The translations under genes were made by a program, and so were the position numbers. From Chara braunii (lineage: Eukaryota > Streptophyta > Charophyceae > Charales > Characeae): a stretch of 24,479 bases of DNA. This document shows, one piece after another, positions 10,207 through 18,818 of the stretch (position 1 is its first letter; each line of letters begins with the position of its first letter). The stretch spans positions 1,513,385-1,537,863 of the forward strand of contig BFEA01000225.1 of the NCBI GenBank assembly GCA_003427395.1, read 5' to 3'. Under the pieces are notes generated by a model, which was given only the letters and a program-made list of their open reading frames with translations, was not told where the DNA came from and ran no database searches.

Positions 10207-10699
10207 AAATAAAAAGGGGGGGTATGTATGTTCATGTCACCTTTGAGTATCGAACGGGCAAAAAAGCAAGCGTCGGCAATGAAAACGGCGCCAGTTCAAG
10301 AAGGCAACGGAAGTACTGACTGCTGTGGTTTCAAAACATGCCACGTCCGCCGGTATTTCAGAAAAAAAACAAGAAAAAGAAGAAAAGTATGAAAGAACAT
10401 ACCCAAAAAAAGAGGGAAATACTACATATACACCACTGGAAAACTTTGGTACGCCTCCACTGCCCCTGAAAATGGTATGCCTTCATTGCAGTTGTGCCCT
10501 TCGTACTACAGAACTTATGAATGTAATCACTATACCCACGTTTCCCAAGTCTTTTAAATCTCCTTTGGGTCCTGGCCCGGGGGACTTCCCACCCAAATAT
10601 CGATTGCATAACTCGCGAACTCGAGAGTTTTCTTCCATTACTAACAACTCAGCTCGACACAGGCCTAGGTCAATTGCCGTACTCTGACCAGGCTGGCCC
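10207..10699. other. Unassigned stretch
   Basis: No gene was recognised. A plus-strand open frame (about 10325-10687) is Lys-rich at its start and shows no domain. Its left part is an A-rich tract. Confidence 0.35.
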
Positions 10700-11090
10700 C
10701 ATCCGTAGCTCAAATGTTCTCTACACCCAGACTTGGCCCCGCCCATTGTGCAAATGTTCCCCGCACATGGACCTGGCCTTACCCCCGGACACGGCACTAT
10801 CTGTAGCTCAAATGTTCCGAGCACCCAGACCAGGCCCTACCTGTAGCTCAAATGTTCCCATCACATGGGCCTGGCCCCACCCCCTGGACCCCGCCGCACC
10901 TGCAGCTCAATTACTACAACACCCGGACCAGGCCCCACCCATAGCTCAAACATCCCTGACACGCGGGCCTGGCCTGACCCCCCGACTAGGCCCCACCCCT
11001 AGCTCAAATGTTCCCCACACGTGGGTCTGGCCCTACCCCTGGACCCAGCCCTATCTGTATCTAAAATCCCCAACACACAGACCCAGCCCC
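10700..11090 (+). repeat. C-rich degenerate tandem array
   Basis: About ten units of 40-60 bp share GTAGCTCAAATGTTCC, CACACATGGACCTGGCC and CCCTGGACCC blocks in alternating order. The strand is strongly C-rich and G-poor. The open frame across it (10674-11177) is a by-product of the repeat. Confidence 0.8.
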
Positions 11091-11586
11091 ACCAGTTCAC
11101 CTTTACATATCCTATCTCACACTCTCATACCTTCTCCCACTAGACACTCCCCTTTTCGACTCTGTCATTCAGTCTGACATGTTTCTGTCATTTAAGAACC
11201 CTTTTTTTTACCAAGAACAAACCTTTTCGATAATGACTCAAAAACAGAAATGCCACTTTCGTACGGGGTCGATACAAAGTGTGGGTATCGGGGTGAGTGA
11301 AGGTTGAATAGGCAACCTACTACTTGCTATCGGCCCAGCCTGGCCTGTATTTCCGAAAGCATCAGACCACATGTTCGCATTTTTCAGCCGGAAGTCAGAG
11401 TCTCTGTCATACTGTTATACCGGATTTAACGCGGGGACGCAGCCATTCGCGTCGCATGTTTTATGTTCTAGAAAATAAGTTTGGCAAAGGTGTTATGAAG
11501 TGGGGGATGGGCAGCCATCTGGATATGGTAGGCTAAGGGCCAGAAGTTGCAAAATGCATTCCTCATATAGGCTTGCAATAGCATGT
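11091..11586. other. Unassigned stretch
   Basis: No gene, element border or repeat could be supported here. Confidence 0.35.
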
Positions 11587-11590
11587 TTAA

Positions 11591-11755
11591 ACCACCAGTA
11601 CTTTCGCAAGTTGCGCCATGTATACGACGAGCCAAATGAAAAAACGGTGGCATTTCTACTTGACTGAATTTGTACCAGCACCCCAGGCCCATTCACGTCG
11701 AAAGTCGCAGCCCGGCAGCCATATATGAGTAGTGACTTTGGGAAGTACTGGTGGT
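11591..11755. mobile_element. TTAA-type MITE, copy 4
   Basis: This 165 bp element lies between TTAA (11587-11590) and TTAA (11756-11759). Ends are ACCACCAGTACTTTCGC and GGGAAGTACTGGTGGT. The next family member starts directly after the right TTAA. Confidence 0.87.
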
Positions 11756-11759
11756 TTAA

Positions 11760-11845
11760 ACCACCAATACCTTTCTCAGTTATTGATGCCGAGCCTAAAA
11801 ATGCCCTGCGCACGCTGAGCCTGAAAGTGAACGGTACCGGTACCA
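11760..11845. mobile_element. TTAA-type MITE, copy 5 (right end lost or decayed)
   Basis: It begins ACCACCAATACCTTTCTCAG immediately after TTAA (11756-11759), and its interior TTATTGATGCCGAGCCTAAAA matches the copy at 17986. A GGTACCGGTACCAT block near 11832-11845 may be the decayed right end. Confidence 0.6.
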
Positions 11846-11937
11846 TCCGATTTTACGAGATGAATTGGTGAGCATAGGTCCGCCGGGACTTCATCATGGA
11901 AAGCGGTGAACCTCCGTTAGGGAGCGGATGCAGATTG

Positions 11938-12190
11938 GGGCAGTAGTTTATCCTAAATTGTGAGGAGGTGCGAGGGTTTTGCAGGGCCGTTGGCCCCTGC
12001 CGCACGGGTGGTAGGGTATTTCCTCGGGTTTGCAGAAACACCATCATGGTAAGAGTTAATGTTCTTGGTAATGGTGAGGGCAGGCAGCTGTGCAGTCTGC
12101 CCTGAATTGCGAGGAGGTGGGTGGGCTTTGCGGGGTCCGTGTTCGCTGTTGGGCGGCTGTGGACAGACCCCTGCCGCAGGTGTGGCAGAG
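11938..12190. repeat. Diverged direct duplication
   Basis: A segment with AATTGTGAGGAGGTGCGAGG, TTTGCAGGG and CCCCTGCCGCACGGGTG recurs about 155 bp later as AATTGCGAGGAGGTGGGTGG, TTTGCGGGG and CCCCTGCCGCAGGTGTG. The plus-strand frame 12090-12413 crosses it but shows no domain; 12191-12418 is otherwise unassigned. Confidence 0.6.
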
Positions 12191-12418
12191 CAGTTTCGCA
12201 GGGAGTGGTGACAGCTTTGGATGGTTGTTCTTCTCTTTCGTGGTTTCATTGGTTTTTGTACTGACTATACTACTGAGCTCATACGCTTTTGAATTGCCTG
12301 GTCTTGTTGCACGGCCCCGGAATGGACCGGTCCGGAGTGCCTGGATCATTCCAACGTGGCTGCCGCCTTTTTTTTGTAAGGGACACCGGCGCAGTTTCCG
12401 GCGGAGTGTATAATTCAG

Positions 12419-12792
12419 CCTTGGGCACTGGGCCCGTTTGTCAAAAAAAAAAAAAAAAACGGGGAAATTGCATCTGTACCCCACTTAAAGATGGGAATAC
12501 CCTCTATAACCAGTCCCACAGCACGAACTTGCATCTATACCCGGAGGACGTTCAACTTTGTGTAGTACCCACTTTTTCCCCTGTGTGAAATTTTAGGTGT
12601 ACCCTATTCCACAGGCCCTGGATTCCGAGCACATCAGCCTTGGGCACTGGGCCTGTTTGTCAAAAAAAAAAAAAAAAAAAGGGGGAAATTGCATCTATAC
12701 CCGGAGGCCGTTCAACTTTGCGTAGTACCCACCTATTCCCCTGTGTGAAATTGTAGGTGTACCCAATTCCACAGGCCCTGGATTCCGGGCAC
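12419..12792. repeat. Direct duplication inside the foldback left arm
   Basis: The block CCTTGGGCACTGGGCC-GTTTGTC, a poly(A) tract of 17-18, GGGGAAATTGCATCT and ACCCGGAGG-CGTTCAACTTT occurs twice, from 12419 and from 12643. Each copy continues to ACAGGCCCTGGATTCC. The first has an extra segment that includes the outer palindrome arm. Confidence 0.85.
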
Positions 12793-13155
12793 GAAATTAT
12801 GCTGATGCCCACCAAGTAGACCGTTGTGGCCCAACGGCTCGTGGGTATGAGCATAATTTCAGCTATCCGGTAGCAGGGTATATGAACAATTTGGCCTCTC
12901 CTCCTCAGATCCTGGGTATGCCCATAATTTTGCCTGGACATGTACATAATTTGTGCATTCCGGTACTTGGTTATAACTACAATTTTGCAGTACCAACCTG
13001 GGTCCACCTCGGTCCTGGGCATGCCAACAATTTCCACCAGCCATTTTGTGGGTATAGGCGCAAGTTGGCGCTGGGACTGGGTATAGGCGGTATTCCCATC
13101 TTTAAGTGGGGTAGAAATGAGATTTCCCCCCCCAAAAAGAGGGCACTACCGGTAC
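12419..13155. mobile_element. Large foldback element built of GGGTAY-N6-AATTK units
   Basis: The outer arms pair: TACCCCACTTAAAGATGGG with following ATACC (from 12477) is an exact reverse complement of the block ending at about 13116. The pairing extends outward through GGGGAAATTGCATCT versus AGAAATGAGATTTCCCC. The centre (about 12795-12860) also pairs: AAATTATGCTGATGCCCAC against GTGGGTATGAGCATAATTT. Between these, the left arm has about eight degenerate units of AAATT-N6-RTACCC and the right arm about eight of GGGTAY-N6-AATTT. The left end starts CCTTGGGCACTGGGCCCG plus a poly(A) tract. Non-coding. Confidence 0.75.
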
Positions 13156-13780
13156 CGACCTCTGTGAAAACCGTCTGCAGGACATCTGCCCAGCAGAGGG
13201 AATATAAAGAAGGCGGTCGTTTCCACTAAAAAAAAAAGGATAAAAGCGGAAAAAAAAAAGTCCGAAAAAAAAAAAGAGTCAGAAAAACGAATGAACCACT
13301 CCCCACCTCTGACCGGGAGTTCCTTTTCTTCTTTTTTTTTTTTGTACAAGTGATCCCATAGGGCCCCAACATTTTCTTCTTTTTGCCGAGCCTCTTCGGG
13401 ACCTCCGAAGAATGAGGTTGACATTCACTTTTCACTTTGAACTACAGCTGTGAAAAGTAGTGGCAAGTACTTGTCAAATCTGCACAGGCCTGCCGTTCGG
13501 GCCCTTTTTCATTTATCATTCTAGTATTTCGGTGAACGAAGCACCCAGCCCCTGTCCAAGCCTCCAACGAGGGCACATCCGGGGGCTGCACCCCATCTGC
13601 ACGTGGGCGATACCGGTCAGGGGTTAGCCGGTAGCATCAGGACCGAGCTTCTGCGATGTGCCAGTTGCTGTACCTCCCCTCCGGTCCCCTCCCCCTGCGA
13701 ACATCAAGAGTCCTGCTCAATGCCCACTCAGGGGGACCAATGGGCTATCTCAAGGTGGCGGGCCCCAAGCTTGCCCAGGA
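13156..13780. other. Unassigned stretch with A- and T-runs
   Basis: Three poly(A) runs (13229-13275) and an opposed poly(T) run (13330-13344) could fold together. No gene was recognised. The frame at 13603-13905 crosses the tRNA-like debris to the right and is not supported. Confidence 0.35.
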
Positions 13781-13875
13781 AGGTACATGAGACCAGAGGG
13801 GATAGAACCCAAGACCTCCTGAAGGGATGGACGGGTAAAGAGCCAAGATTCTTAGATCTCAGGAGAAAAGAAAAA
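13781..13875 (-). mobile_element. Possible tRNA-derived SINE fragment
   Basis: On the minus strand GGTCTTGGGTTCTATCCCC resembles a B box and T arm, with a GGCTCTTTACCCG block upstream in place of an A box. The A box is poor, so this is tentative. Confidence 0.25.
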
Positions 13876-14376
13876 CAAAGTGAAAAAAGAAAACCAAGCT
13901 ACTGAGGCCTTGTCCGCTCCTGTACCACCCCACACTTGGCCAGGAGCATGGTCCCACTAGCAGCGGGATAGGATAGAAACGAGTTTGTGCGGCATATTAG
14001 TGACCCAAATCCTGTGGTGCAGTACTCGTGATCCCACGATCAGTATTTTACATTTATTACCCGGAAAAGTAAGGAGATCTTTGTTCCCCTCCTCGTCTCC
14101 TTAACACTGGGCATGCCTGTGCAAAGAAAGCTTCCCGCCAAAATCTTTTCAATCGGTTGGGGGTATGGCCAACCCTGAAAGAGGGTGGGGTCGGCCATAG
14201 GCCCACTGGATAGAAGATTTTCAGTATTTTGCTTGCTGCTGTGCAATTATCTCATGGGGTGGAGCCCTCCTTCAATCACGGAGTATATGGAGGGCGTCAT
14301 GATTACTGCTGACAGAAGTCAAGTTTTATTGCAGAAAAATGTGGCAGTTACTTTGTTCACTGTTGTGGCAACCACG
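13876..14376. other. Unassigned stretch
   Basis: No gene or repeat was recognised. A near-complementary pair, GGTATGGCCAACCC and GGTGGGGTCGGCCATAGG (14162-14200), surrounds CTGAAAGAGG. Confidence 0.3.
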
Positions 14377-14404
14377 GCCATCAGATCATTTGTGATCTGA
14401 TGGC
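14377..14404. repeat. Perfect 12-bp hairpin
   Basis: GCCATCAGATCA and TGATCTGATGGC are exact complements separated by TTTG. No T-run follows immediately, though TTTTTTTTTAATTTTTTTTT lies about 40 bases on. Function is unknown. Confidence 0.7.
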
Positions 14405-14652
14405 TGGAAACTTCTCTGCCGTGATTTCCGGTGGGAGGTCTCTATTTTTTTTTAATTTTTTTTTGCCTTTCTCCTGTTTCCTCAGCCCAGAAATTCGTAA
14501 CGAACCTGTCAGGCCACTGCCACTCAGTGTCACACTGGATCGGCCACACTCCTATCCGACTGCTAATGGGACCATGCTCCAGAAGTACAGTTCGCAGAGG
14601 TGCCCCGTCTCCTATAATAAGGGACGCTGGAACGTGCAAAACGAGAGTGAAT

Positions 14653-14701
14653 ATTCTGCTAGAGCTCCCGAAAAAAATAAAAATAAAAAAATTCTGCTAG
14701 A
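14653..14701 (+). mobile_element. 27-bp retroposed fragment with 11-bp target duplication
   Basis: ATTCTGCTAGA at 14653-14663 is repeated exactly at 14691-14701. Between them is GCTCCCG followed by a 20-base A-rich tail. This is the footprint of target-primed reverse transcription with extreme 5' truncation: a short body, an A-rich tail and flanking direct repeats. The parent element should end in GCTCCCG plus A's; its identity is unknown. Confidence 0.8.
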
Positions 14702-15503
14702 AGTTAAGCCTAGAACATGTTTTTGTCTTTCGTGCATGTGGAGCCATGCCCAGAATGCGCCTGACAAAGAGGTAATTGCTCCCCGCCTGTCACGAGGCGG
14801 AGTCGCATGAGAAACAGACACGCTTCTTCTTCCCTTCAAAAAAAAAAACAAAAAAAAACACAAAGGTAAAAGGGCATTTCAAGCTCTAAACTACTAGCAG
14901 TGTATCTACCTATGTTCCCCCACAAGATTCGTTCTCATTTTGCACATCTCGTGGCAAGGGCAGTACATTTTTTTTTCTTTTCTTTATTTAGTAAGCCCTG
15001 CCAACAAGGCAGGGCAGTCCGTTCTCGTTTCTTTTTTCGATACGTGGTCGTAGTAAACAGAAGAATGCTTCTATACTACTGGGATGATGCAGTAGAAAAG
15101 GAAAAAAACAAAAGCGGAAACGACCCAGACCCAAATTGGCTGCCCAGACCCAAATCGCGCGCCCCCAGTTTGCAACGGAAAAAACTCTATCCCTCGAAAG
15201 GGAAACAATAGACGGCGCCCTATACTAAATTCCCACGACCTTGACAAGATAAGCTGTGCTACGACCGGTCTTAGGGACGACTGCAACCGGACCCTACTTT
15301 CTGCTGTTGGAGACCCCTAACGAACCCGTCCTAGCAACGCTGTACTGCACGACCTTTCCTGAAATAGAGAGAACACGAAACAACGAAAACGAAACCCACA
15401 CAAGCGCAGCCTCCTGGCTGCGAACTGTTCCGTTGTGACAATGTTTGTCTATTACTTTTTTGAAGTTTTTCCCTTTGCAGGAACGCCTAAAACTCTTGGA
15501 AGC
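14702..15503. other. Unassigned stretch
   Basis: No gene, RNA or element border was recognised. Poly(A) runs occur at 14839-14860 and a T-rich tract near 14970. A short CCTGCCAACAAGGCAGG palindrome lies at about 14998-15014. Confidence 0.35.
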
Positions 15504-15507
15504 TTAA

Positions 15508-15700
15508 ACCACCAGTGCTTCGCAGGCACTTTTCTCCGGTGGTGGAGAACCCCTGCTTTGTTGAACCGCCAGCGCGACTTTTTTTCTTTTCGTTTGGCTG
15601 GCACCACCAGTCATCGTCGTCCGGTAGGCCCGAAGCTCGATTAACGTGGCGCGTATACTACAAGGGGCCGCAGCCGATGCACGGGACAAGTACTGGTGGG
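15508..15700. mobile_element. TTAA-type MITE, copy 6 (chain member)
   Basis: It lies between TTAA (15504-15507) and TTAA (15701-15704), 193 bp. Ends are ACCACCAGTGCTTCGC and ACAAGTACTGGTGGG. It contains a second internal CCGGTGGTGG block. Confidence 0.85.
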
Positions 15701-15704
15701 TTAA

Positions 15705-15820
15705 ACCACCAGTACCTACCGCATTTTTCATACCCCCGGCCTCGAATGAATTTGGACCGGAGGGGAAGGCCGATTCGGCTTCCGCGTTAACGGCCACTTC
15801 AACCAGTAGGTACTGGTGGG
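15705..15820. mobile_element. TTAA-type MITE, copy 7 (chain member)
   Basis: This 116 bp element lies between the shared TTAA at 15701-15704 and TTAA at 15821-15824. Ends are ACCACCAGTACCTACCG and TAGGTACTGGTGGG. Confidence 0.87.
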
Positions 15821-15824
15821 TTAA

Positions 15825-15998
15825 GCCACCAGTTCACCCAAAGCAGAGAAGGACTCTTACCGGTATAGGCGGTAAGAGCTTTGTGATTGGGGCCTGGGCC
15901 GGTAGTGAATGCGGAAGCCCACTTTGAAAAGGTGCAGTCTCAGGCTTACTAGCCTTCAAAGGTTGCTTCGTCAACTCAGGCTCGTATAAGCTGGTGGT
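15825..15998. mobile_element. TTAA-type MITE, copy 8 (chain member)
   Basis: It lies between the shared TTAA at 15821-15824 and TTAA at 15999-16002, 174 bp. The left end is GCCACCAGTTCACCC. The right end GTATAAGCTGGTGGT is shortened. A further end-like GCGCCACCAGTACACC lies just outside at about 16011. From there to 16320 nothing else was recognised. Confidence 0.75.
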
Positions 15999-16322
15999 TT
16001 AAGTAGGTCATGCGCCACCAGTACACCTAGGGGACGCTGGTATGACAGACCCAAGCAATTGGGGAAGTGTTTAGGAACCGGCCTTAGGAATCCAACAACA
16101 TGGAATACAATAGCAGCAAATGTTTCCACTTTGATCTATTTAAATATCCTACTTTTTGGGCATATGCATGTAGGAATAGAGGAAATTCTAGCAGACTATA
16201 TTCACCATGAAGAAATGGGCCACATGGAAATACTATAAGTACCTGGACTGACACTCCCCGGAATGGAAAAGGAGTCAGGACCATAAGGACCTGTCTGTAC
16301 CTTATCAGCCACAGGACCTCCT

Positions 16323-16398
16323 CCGTGCAAGCACAGATTCGAACCGGCGCCCTCAGCCTCAAGAGCTGAGTCTCTTAACCACTACAGCCATGACACGG
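16323..16398 (-). pseudogene. tRNA-like sequence (tRNA pseudogene or SINE head)
   Basis: On the minus strand an A box (TGGCTGTAGTGG) and a perfect-type B box (GGTTCGAATC) are correctly spaced. A 5-bp anticodon stem TCAGC/GCTGA encloses the loop TCTTGAG. The end blocks CCGTGTC and TGCACGG can pair in 6 of 7 positions, but with two extra bases beside the T arm. The anticodon position would read TTG, but position 33 is C rather than the invariant T. The T stem is imperfect, so a working tRNA is unlikely. Confidence 0.55.
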
Positions 16399-16444
16399 TG
16401 TACAAAAGTGGATCCATGCCAGTTGTAATATCCACCCCACCCCT

Positions 16445-16487
16445 GCATGGCTGTAGTGTCCTTCAACTCACACACACACACACACAA
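16445..16487. repeat. CATGGCTGTAGTG inverted copy and short (CA)n
   Basis: CATGGCTGTAGTG at about 16446-16458 is the reverse complement of CACTACAGCCATG in the tRNA-like sequence (about 16379-16391). It is followed by nine CA units (16470-16487). Confidence 0.7.
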
Positions 16488-16630
16488 CAACAACACACTA
16501 GGCATCAGCCACACAGGCAGTAGTCGCACACTCCGCTCTCATCCAGCACAACTGCTTATCCAACGGTTTTCTCCACGGGCCACCACATCCAGGTATAATT
16601 TCTGGGCTGGTTACCCGGCATAAGGACCTG

Positions 16631-16660
16631 TTTTATTAAAAAAATAAAAAAAATAAAAAA
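16631..16660 (+). mobile_element. A-rich tail of a possible retroposon
   Basis: CATAAGGACCTGTTTTATT is followed by an A-rich tract with TAAAAAA units. The body upstream has no defined left end. CATAAGGACCTG also occurs at about 16284, inside the candidate body. Confidence 0.3.
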
Positions 16661-16703
16661 TGAAGTGGCAGCACTACAGTTGCAAAGTGATAGTAGGCCT
16701 TGA

Positions 16704-16821
16704 AACCACCAACCAGTACATGGCCCAGTATACGGCTGCAGGACGGTGGGCCCAAACCCCGAAGGTCGAGGTGCGTTAACAGCCCATCTGAAAAAAAATA
16801 GCTGGGCCTAGCACTGGTGGT
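16704..16821. mobile_element. TTAA-type MITE, copy 9 (decayed borders)
   Basis: The left end AACCACCAACCAGTACATGG and right end TAGCACTGGTGGT form inverted repeats. The borders read TTGA and CTGA, each one or two changes from TTAA. The size is about 118 bp. Confidence 0.6.
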
Positions 16822-16835
16822 CTGAGTAGGCTAGT

Positions 16836-17060
16836 AACACATGAGTATGGGTCTTTCCAAGGTCATGAATGCCCATCGCCCACCGGCACATACCAACCCA
16901 TATGCGCCTGTACCCACCTATATCTGTCTGTACCCACCCACAACTGCCCATACCCGATTCATCCTTTCGATTCTGCCTGACCCGACCTATACCCCTGTTA
17001 GGTGCGGCTGGGTACAGCTAGGTATGGCTATGGCCACCCATTCATAGGCTCTGATTGGGC
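16836..17060. repeat. Degenerate YGTACCCAYC repeat cluster with inverted half
   Basis: The left part carries direct motifs CCATATGCGCCTGTACCCAC, TATATCTGTCTGTACCCACC and CTGCCCATACCCG. The right part carries the inverted version GGCTGGGTACAGCTAGGTATGG. The layout resembles the large foldback element at 12419-13155 in miniature. Confidence 0.5.
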
Positions 17061-17565
17061 ATGCCCATGAGGACTGTGCAAGGACAATCTCAGCAGTGCC
17101 CAGGAAGCCAAGCCATTGGACCTGACGATGTGGGATCAGAATTCAGATTCAGATTCCAGGTAATGTGATGGTTGAGCGAACAGAAAGGGACCGGAAAGGG
17201 ACCAGAAAACCTTGATCAACAGCTACACTGCCCTCCATCGCCATCACGATCGCCATCATCTTCTCCATGACCACCAGCAATGCCACTCTCCATGATCTCC
17301 ATCAGTACCACTTCCAAGGTAAGTGGTGGTTCTCTGCTTTTATAATGGGTAACATGCATGGAGGGAGAGAAGGGGAGGAGGAGGAAGAGGACAAGGAGGG
17401 AGTCAGATCTATTTTGAAAAATATTTCCTTTTGGTTTCTTTGCAAATGATGAGAGGAGGAGGAGAGGAAGCCCAGGCACAGAAAGATAGGTGGATCACAG
17501 ACACCAAGAGTGGAGGCAGCACCTCATCAAAGAAGATGGTTTGTAAGTTGAACCAAAGAAACCTC
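17061..17565. other. Unassigned stretch with one donor-like site
   Basis: A short open frame from ATGACCACC (17267) runs into a good donor CCAAG/GTAAGTGG (about 17319). No matching acceptor or continuation was identified, so I do not call a gene. Confidence 0.25.
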
Positions 17566-17656
17566 GTCCTTCAAGACGTCCGTTAGAATTGGAATGATAC
17601 AGAGAAGATTAGCATGGCCCCTGTGCAAGGGTCCATAAAATCGAGAAATGGTCGGA
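17566..17656 (+). pseudogene. U6: U6 snRNA-derived sequence
   Basis: The sequence follows the U6 order: a 5' GTCC-TTC-GAC stem, GAATTGGAATGATACAGAG, AAGATTAGCATGGCCCCTG, GCAAGG and ATCGAGAAATGGTC. The ACAGAG and AGC elements that pair with the 5' splice site and U2/U4 are intact. The stretch normally GATGACACGCATAA is shortened to GTCCATAA, which damages the 3' stem-loop. There is no TATA box about 30 bases upstream, no plant-type upstream element and no terminal T-run, so this is a non-functional copy. U6 normally acts in the spliceosome. Confidence 0.85.
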
Positions 17657-17981
17657 CATAAAACAAAAGAAAGGGGTAACTAAGGTGCAGTCAGGATTTC
17701 AATTTTAAATCCACTTCAGGCATCCCTCGAATACAACACGTCCCCACCCGACCCTAATGGTAGGTTGTATGCATTTTCCTCGCTTTGGAGATTTGCGAAA
17801 TCGTGACTGAAACGCATTTTCAAACTGAAACTGCGACTGTGCCCTAACTTTCCCTGTGAAAAAAAGGAACCAAAGAATCTATTCGCATATCAGACTAGGA
17901 TACAGGCTTCTGTGGATGCCATAATGCAGGGTGAGCCCATGGGCCAAACGCGGAGGCACAGCCTTGGGCACAGCCTTGCAC
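17657..17981. other. Unassigned stretch
   Basis: No gene was seen. CTCGAATACAACACG near 17725 weakly recalls the TA-type MITE end but has no partner. CAGCCTTGGGCACAGCCTTG near 17959 recalls the terminal block of the elements at 12419 and 20053. Confidence 0.3.
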
Positions 17982-17985
17982 TTAA

Positions 17986-18189
17986 AACCACCAGTACTTG
18001 CCCCAGCTATCGATGCCGAGCCTGAAAACAGGCTGCGCGCCGTTTCGAGCCGACCCACCAGCGCAACAAAAAAAACCTTGTTTTGACTGGCGGCGCCAGC
18101 CTTTGAGGGCCGGTACCCCGAGCCTCCGGAAGTTGCGGGGCGTTAATGGCAATGCCCAGCGGCCGATGTATGGGCCAAGTACTGGTGGT
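17986..18189. mobile_element. TTAA-type MITE, copy 10 (chain member)
   Basis: It lies between TTAA (17982-17985) and TTAA (18190-18193), 204 bp. The left end AACCACCAGTACTTGCCCC continues AGCTATCGATGCCGAGCC. The right end is CCAAGTACTGGTGGT. The interior shares blocks with copies 3, 5 and 13. Confidence 0.85.
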
Positions 18190-18193
18190 TTAA

Positions 18194-18288
18194 AATATGG
18201 ACGAAGGGCTTTGTAAAATTTTTTACAGTCCAGTAGGCCAAACCCCCAAGGACATGGCGCATCCCTGTCTGGGAAAGGTACTGGTGGT
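18194..18288. mobile_element. TTAA-type MITE, copy 11 (left end lost)
   Basis: This 95 bp segment lies between the shared TTAA at 18190-18193 and TTAA at 18289-18292. The right end CTGGGAAAGGTACTGGTGGT is excellent; the left end is not recognisable. It is best read as a deleted family member chained to copy 10. Confidence 0.65.
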
Positions 18289-18306
18289 TTAAGAACTGGT
18301 GGACCA

Positions 18307-18382
18307 GCCCATGTGGCTTATGTGGCTGAATGGTACACCCATGAACTGTTGATAAACAGACCTCAGTTCGAATCTTTGATGG
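18307..18382 (+). pseudogene. tRNA-like sequence (tRNA pseudogene or SINE head)
   Basis: A box TGGCTGAATGGT and B box AGTTCGAATCT are at tRNA-like spacing, with an AACTGTTGATAAACAG region between them in place of the anticodon arm. Acceptor pairing is poor. It is too degenerate to assign an amino acid. Confidence 0.4.
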
Positions 18383-18704
18383 AATCAGAAAGTAACCAGA
18401 TGCATAAGAAAAAAATAAGGCGGTGAAGATAAATAATAAACATAACTGACAAAACCATTTGGACTCGACGGAATGCATCGATCGCAGCAGTGCCTCGCTA
18501 AACAACATAGCGCTAGGTGCCCAAAGTCCCGAGTGTCGGGGCTAGGATTGACGGAATAGACCCAGGTTATGGCTGCCATGCCTAGCCCACCGTGCCCACG
18601 CAACCTCCGCACAGGGTGTGACTGACGTGGCCATTTGTCGTGTGTGTTGGGGTTCGATGCGCCGTACGGAGAGCAGAGAATGTTTTACTTATTTGGGTCG
18701 TTCT

Positions 18705-18818
18705 CTCTTCTAACCCTCTGTGGAGCCAAGACCGTTCCGCTTTGCTTGCGCCATGTGTTTCTCTTGTAACCCTGTGTGGAGCCAAGACTGTTCAGCTTTG
18801 TTTGTGCCGCTGGCCTTG
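18705..18818. repeat. 56-bp tandem duplication
   Basis: TAACCCTCTGTGGAGCCAAG (18711) recurs as TAACCCTGTGTGGAGCCAAG (18767), with similar flanks CGTTC-GCTTTG-TTG-GCC and TTCTCT. Confidence 0.85.

Noticed and set aside
10674-11177. 167-codon Pro-rich frame
   Set aside because: It coincides with the C-rich tandem array; the apparent protein repeats follow from the DNA repeat.
17267-17319. Possible first exon ending in CCAAG/GTAAGT
   Set aside because: No acceptor or continuation was found, and such donor matches are expected by chance in 24 kb.
17715-17775. Possible further TA-type MITE end (CTCGAATACAACACG)
   Set aside because: There is no partner arm at the expected distance of about 105 bp.
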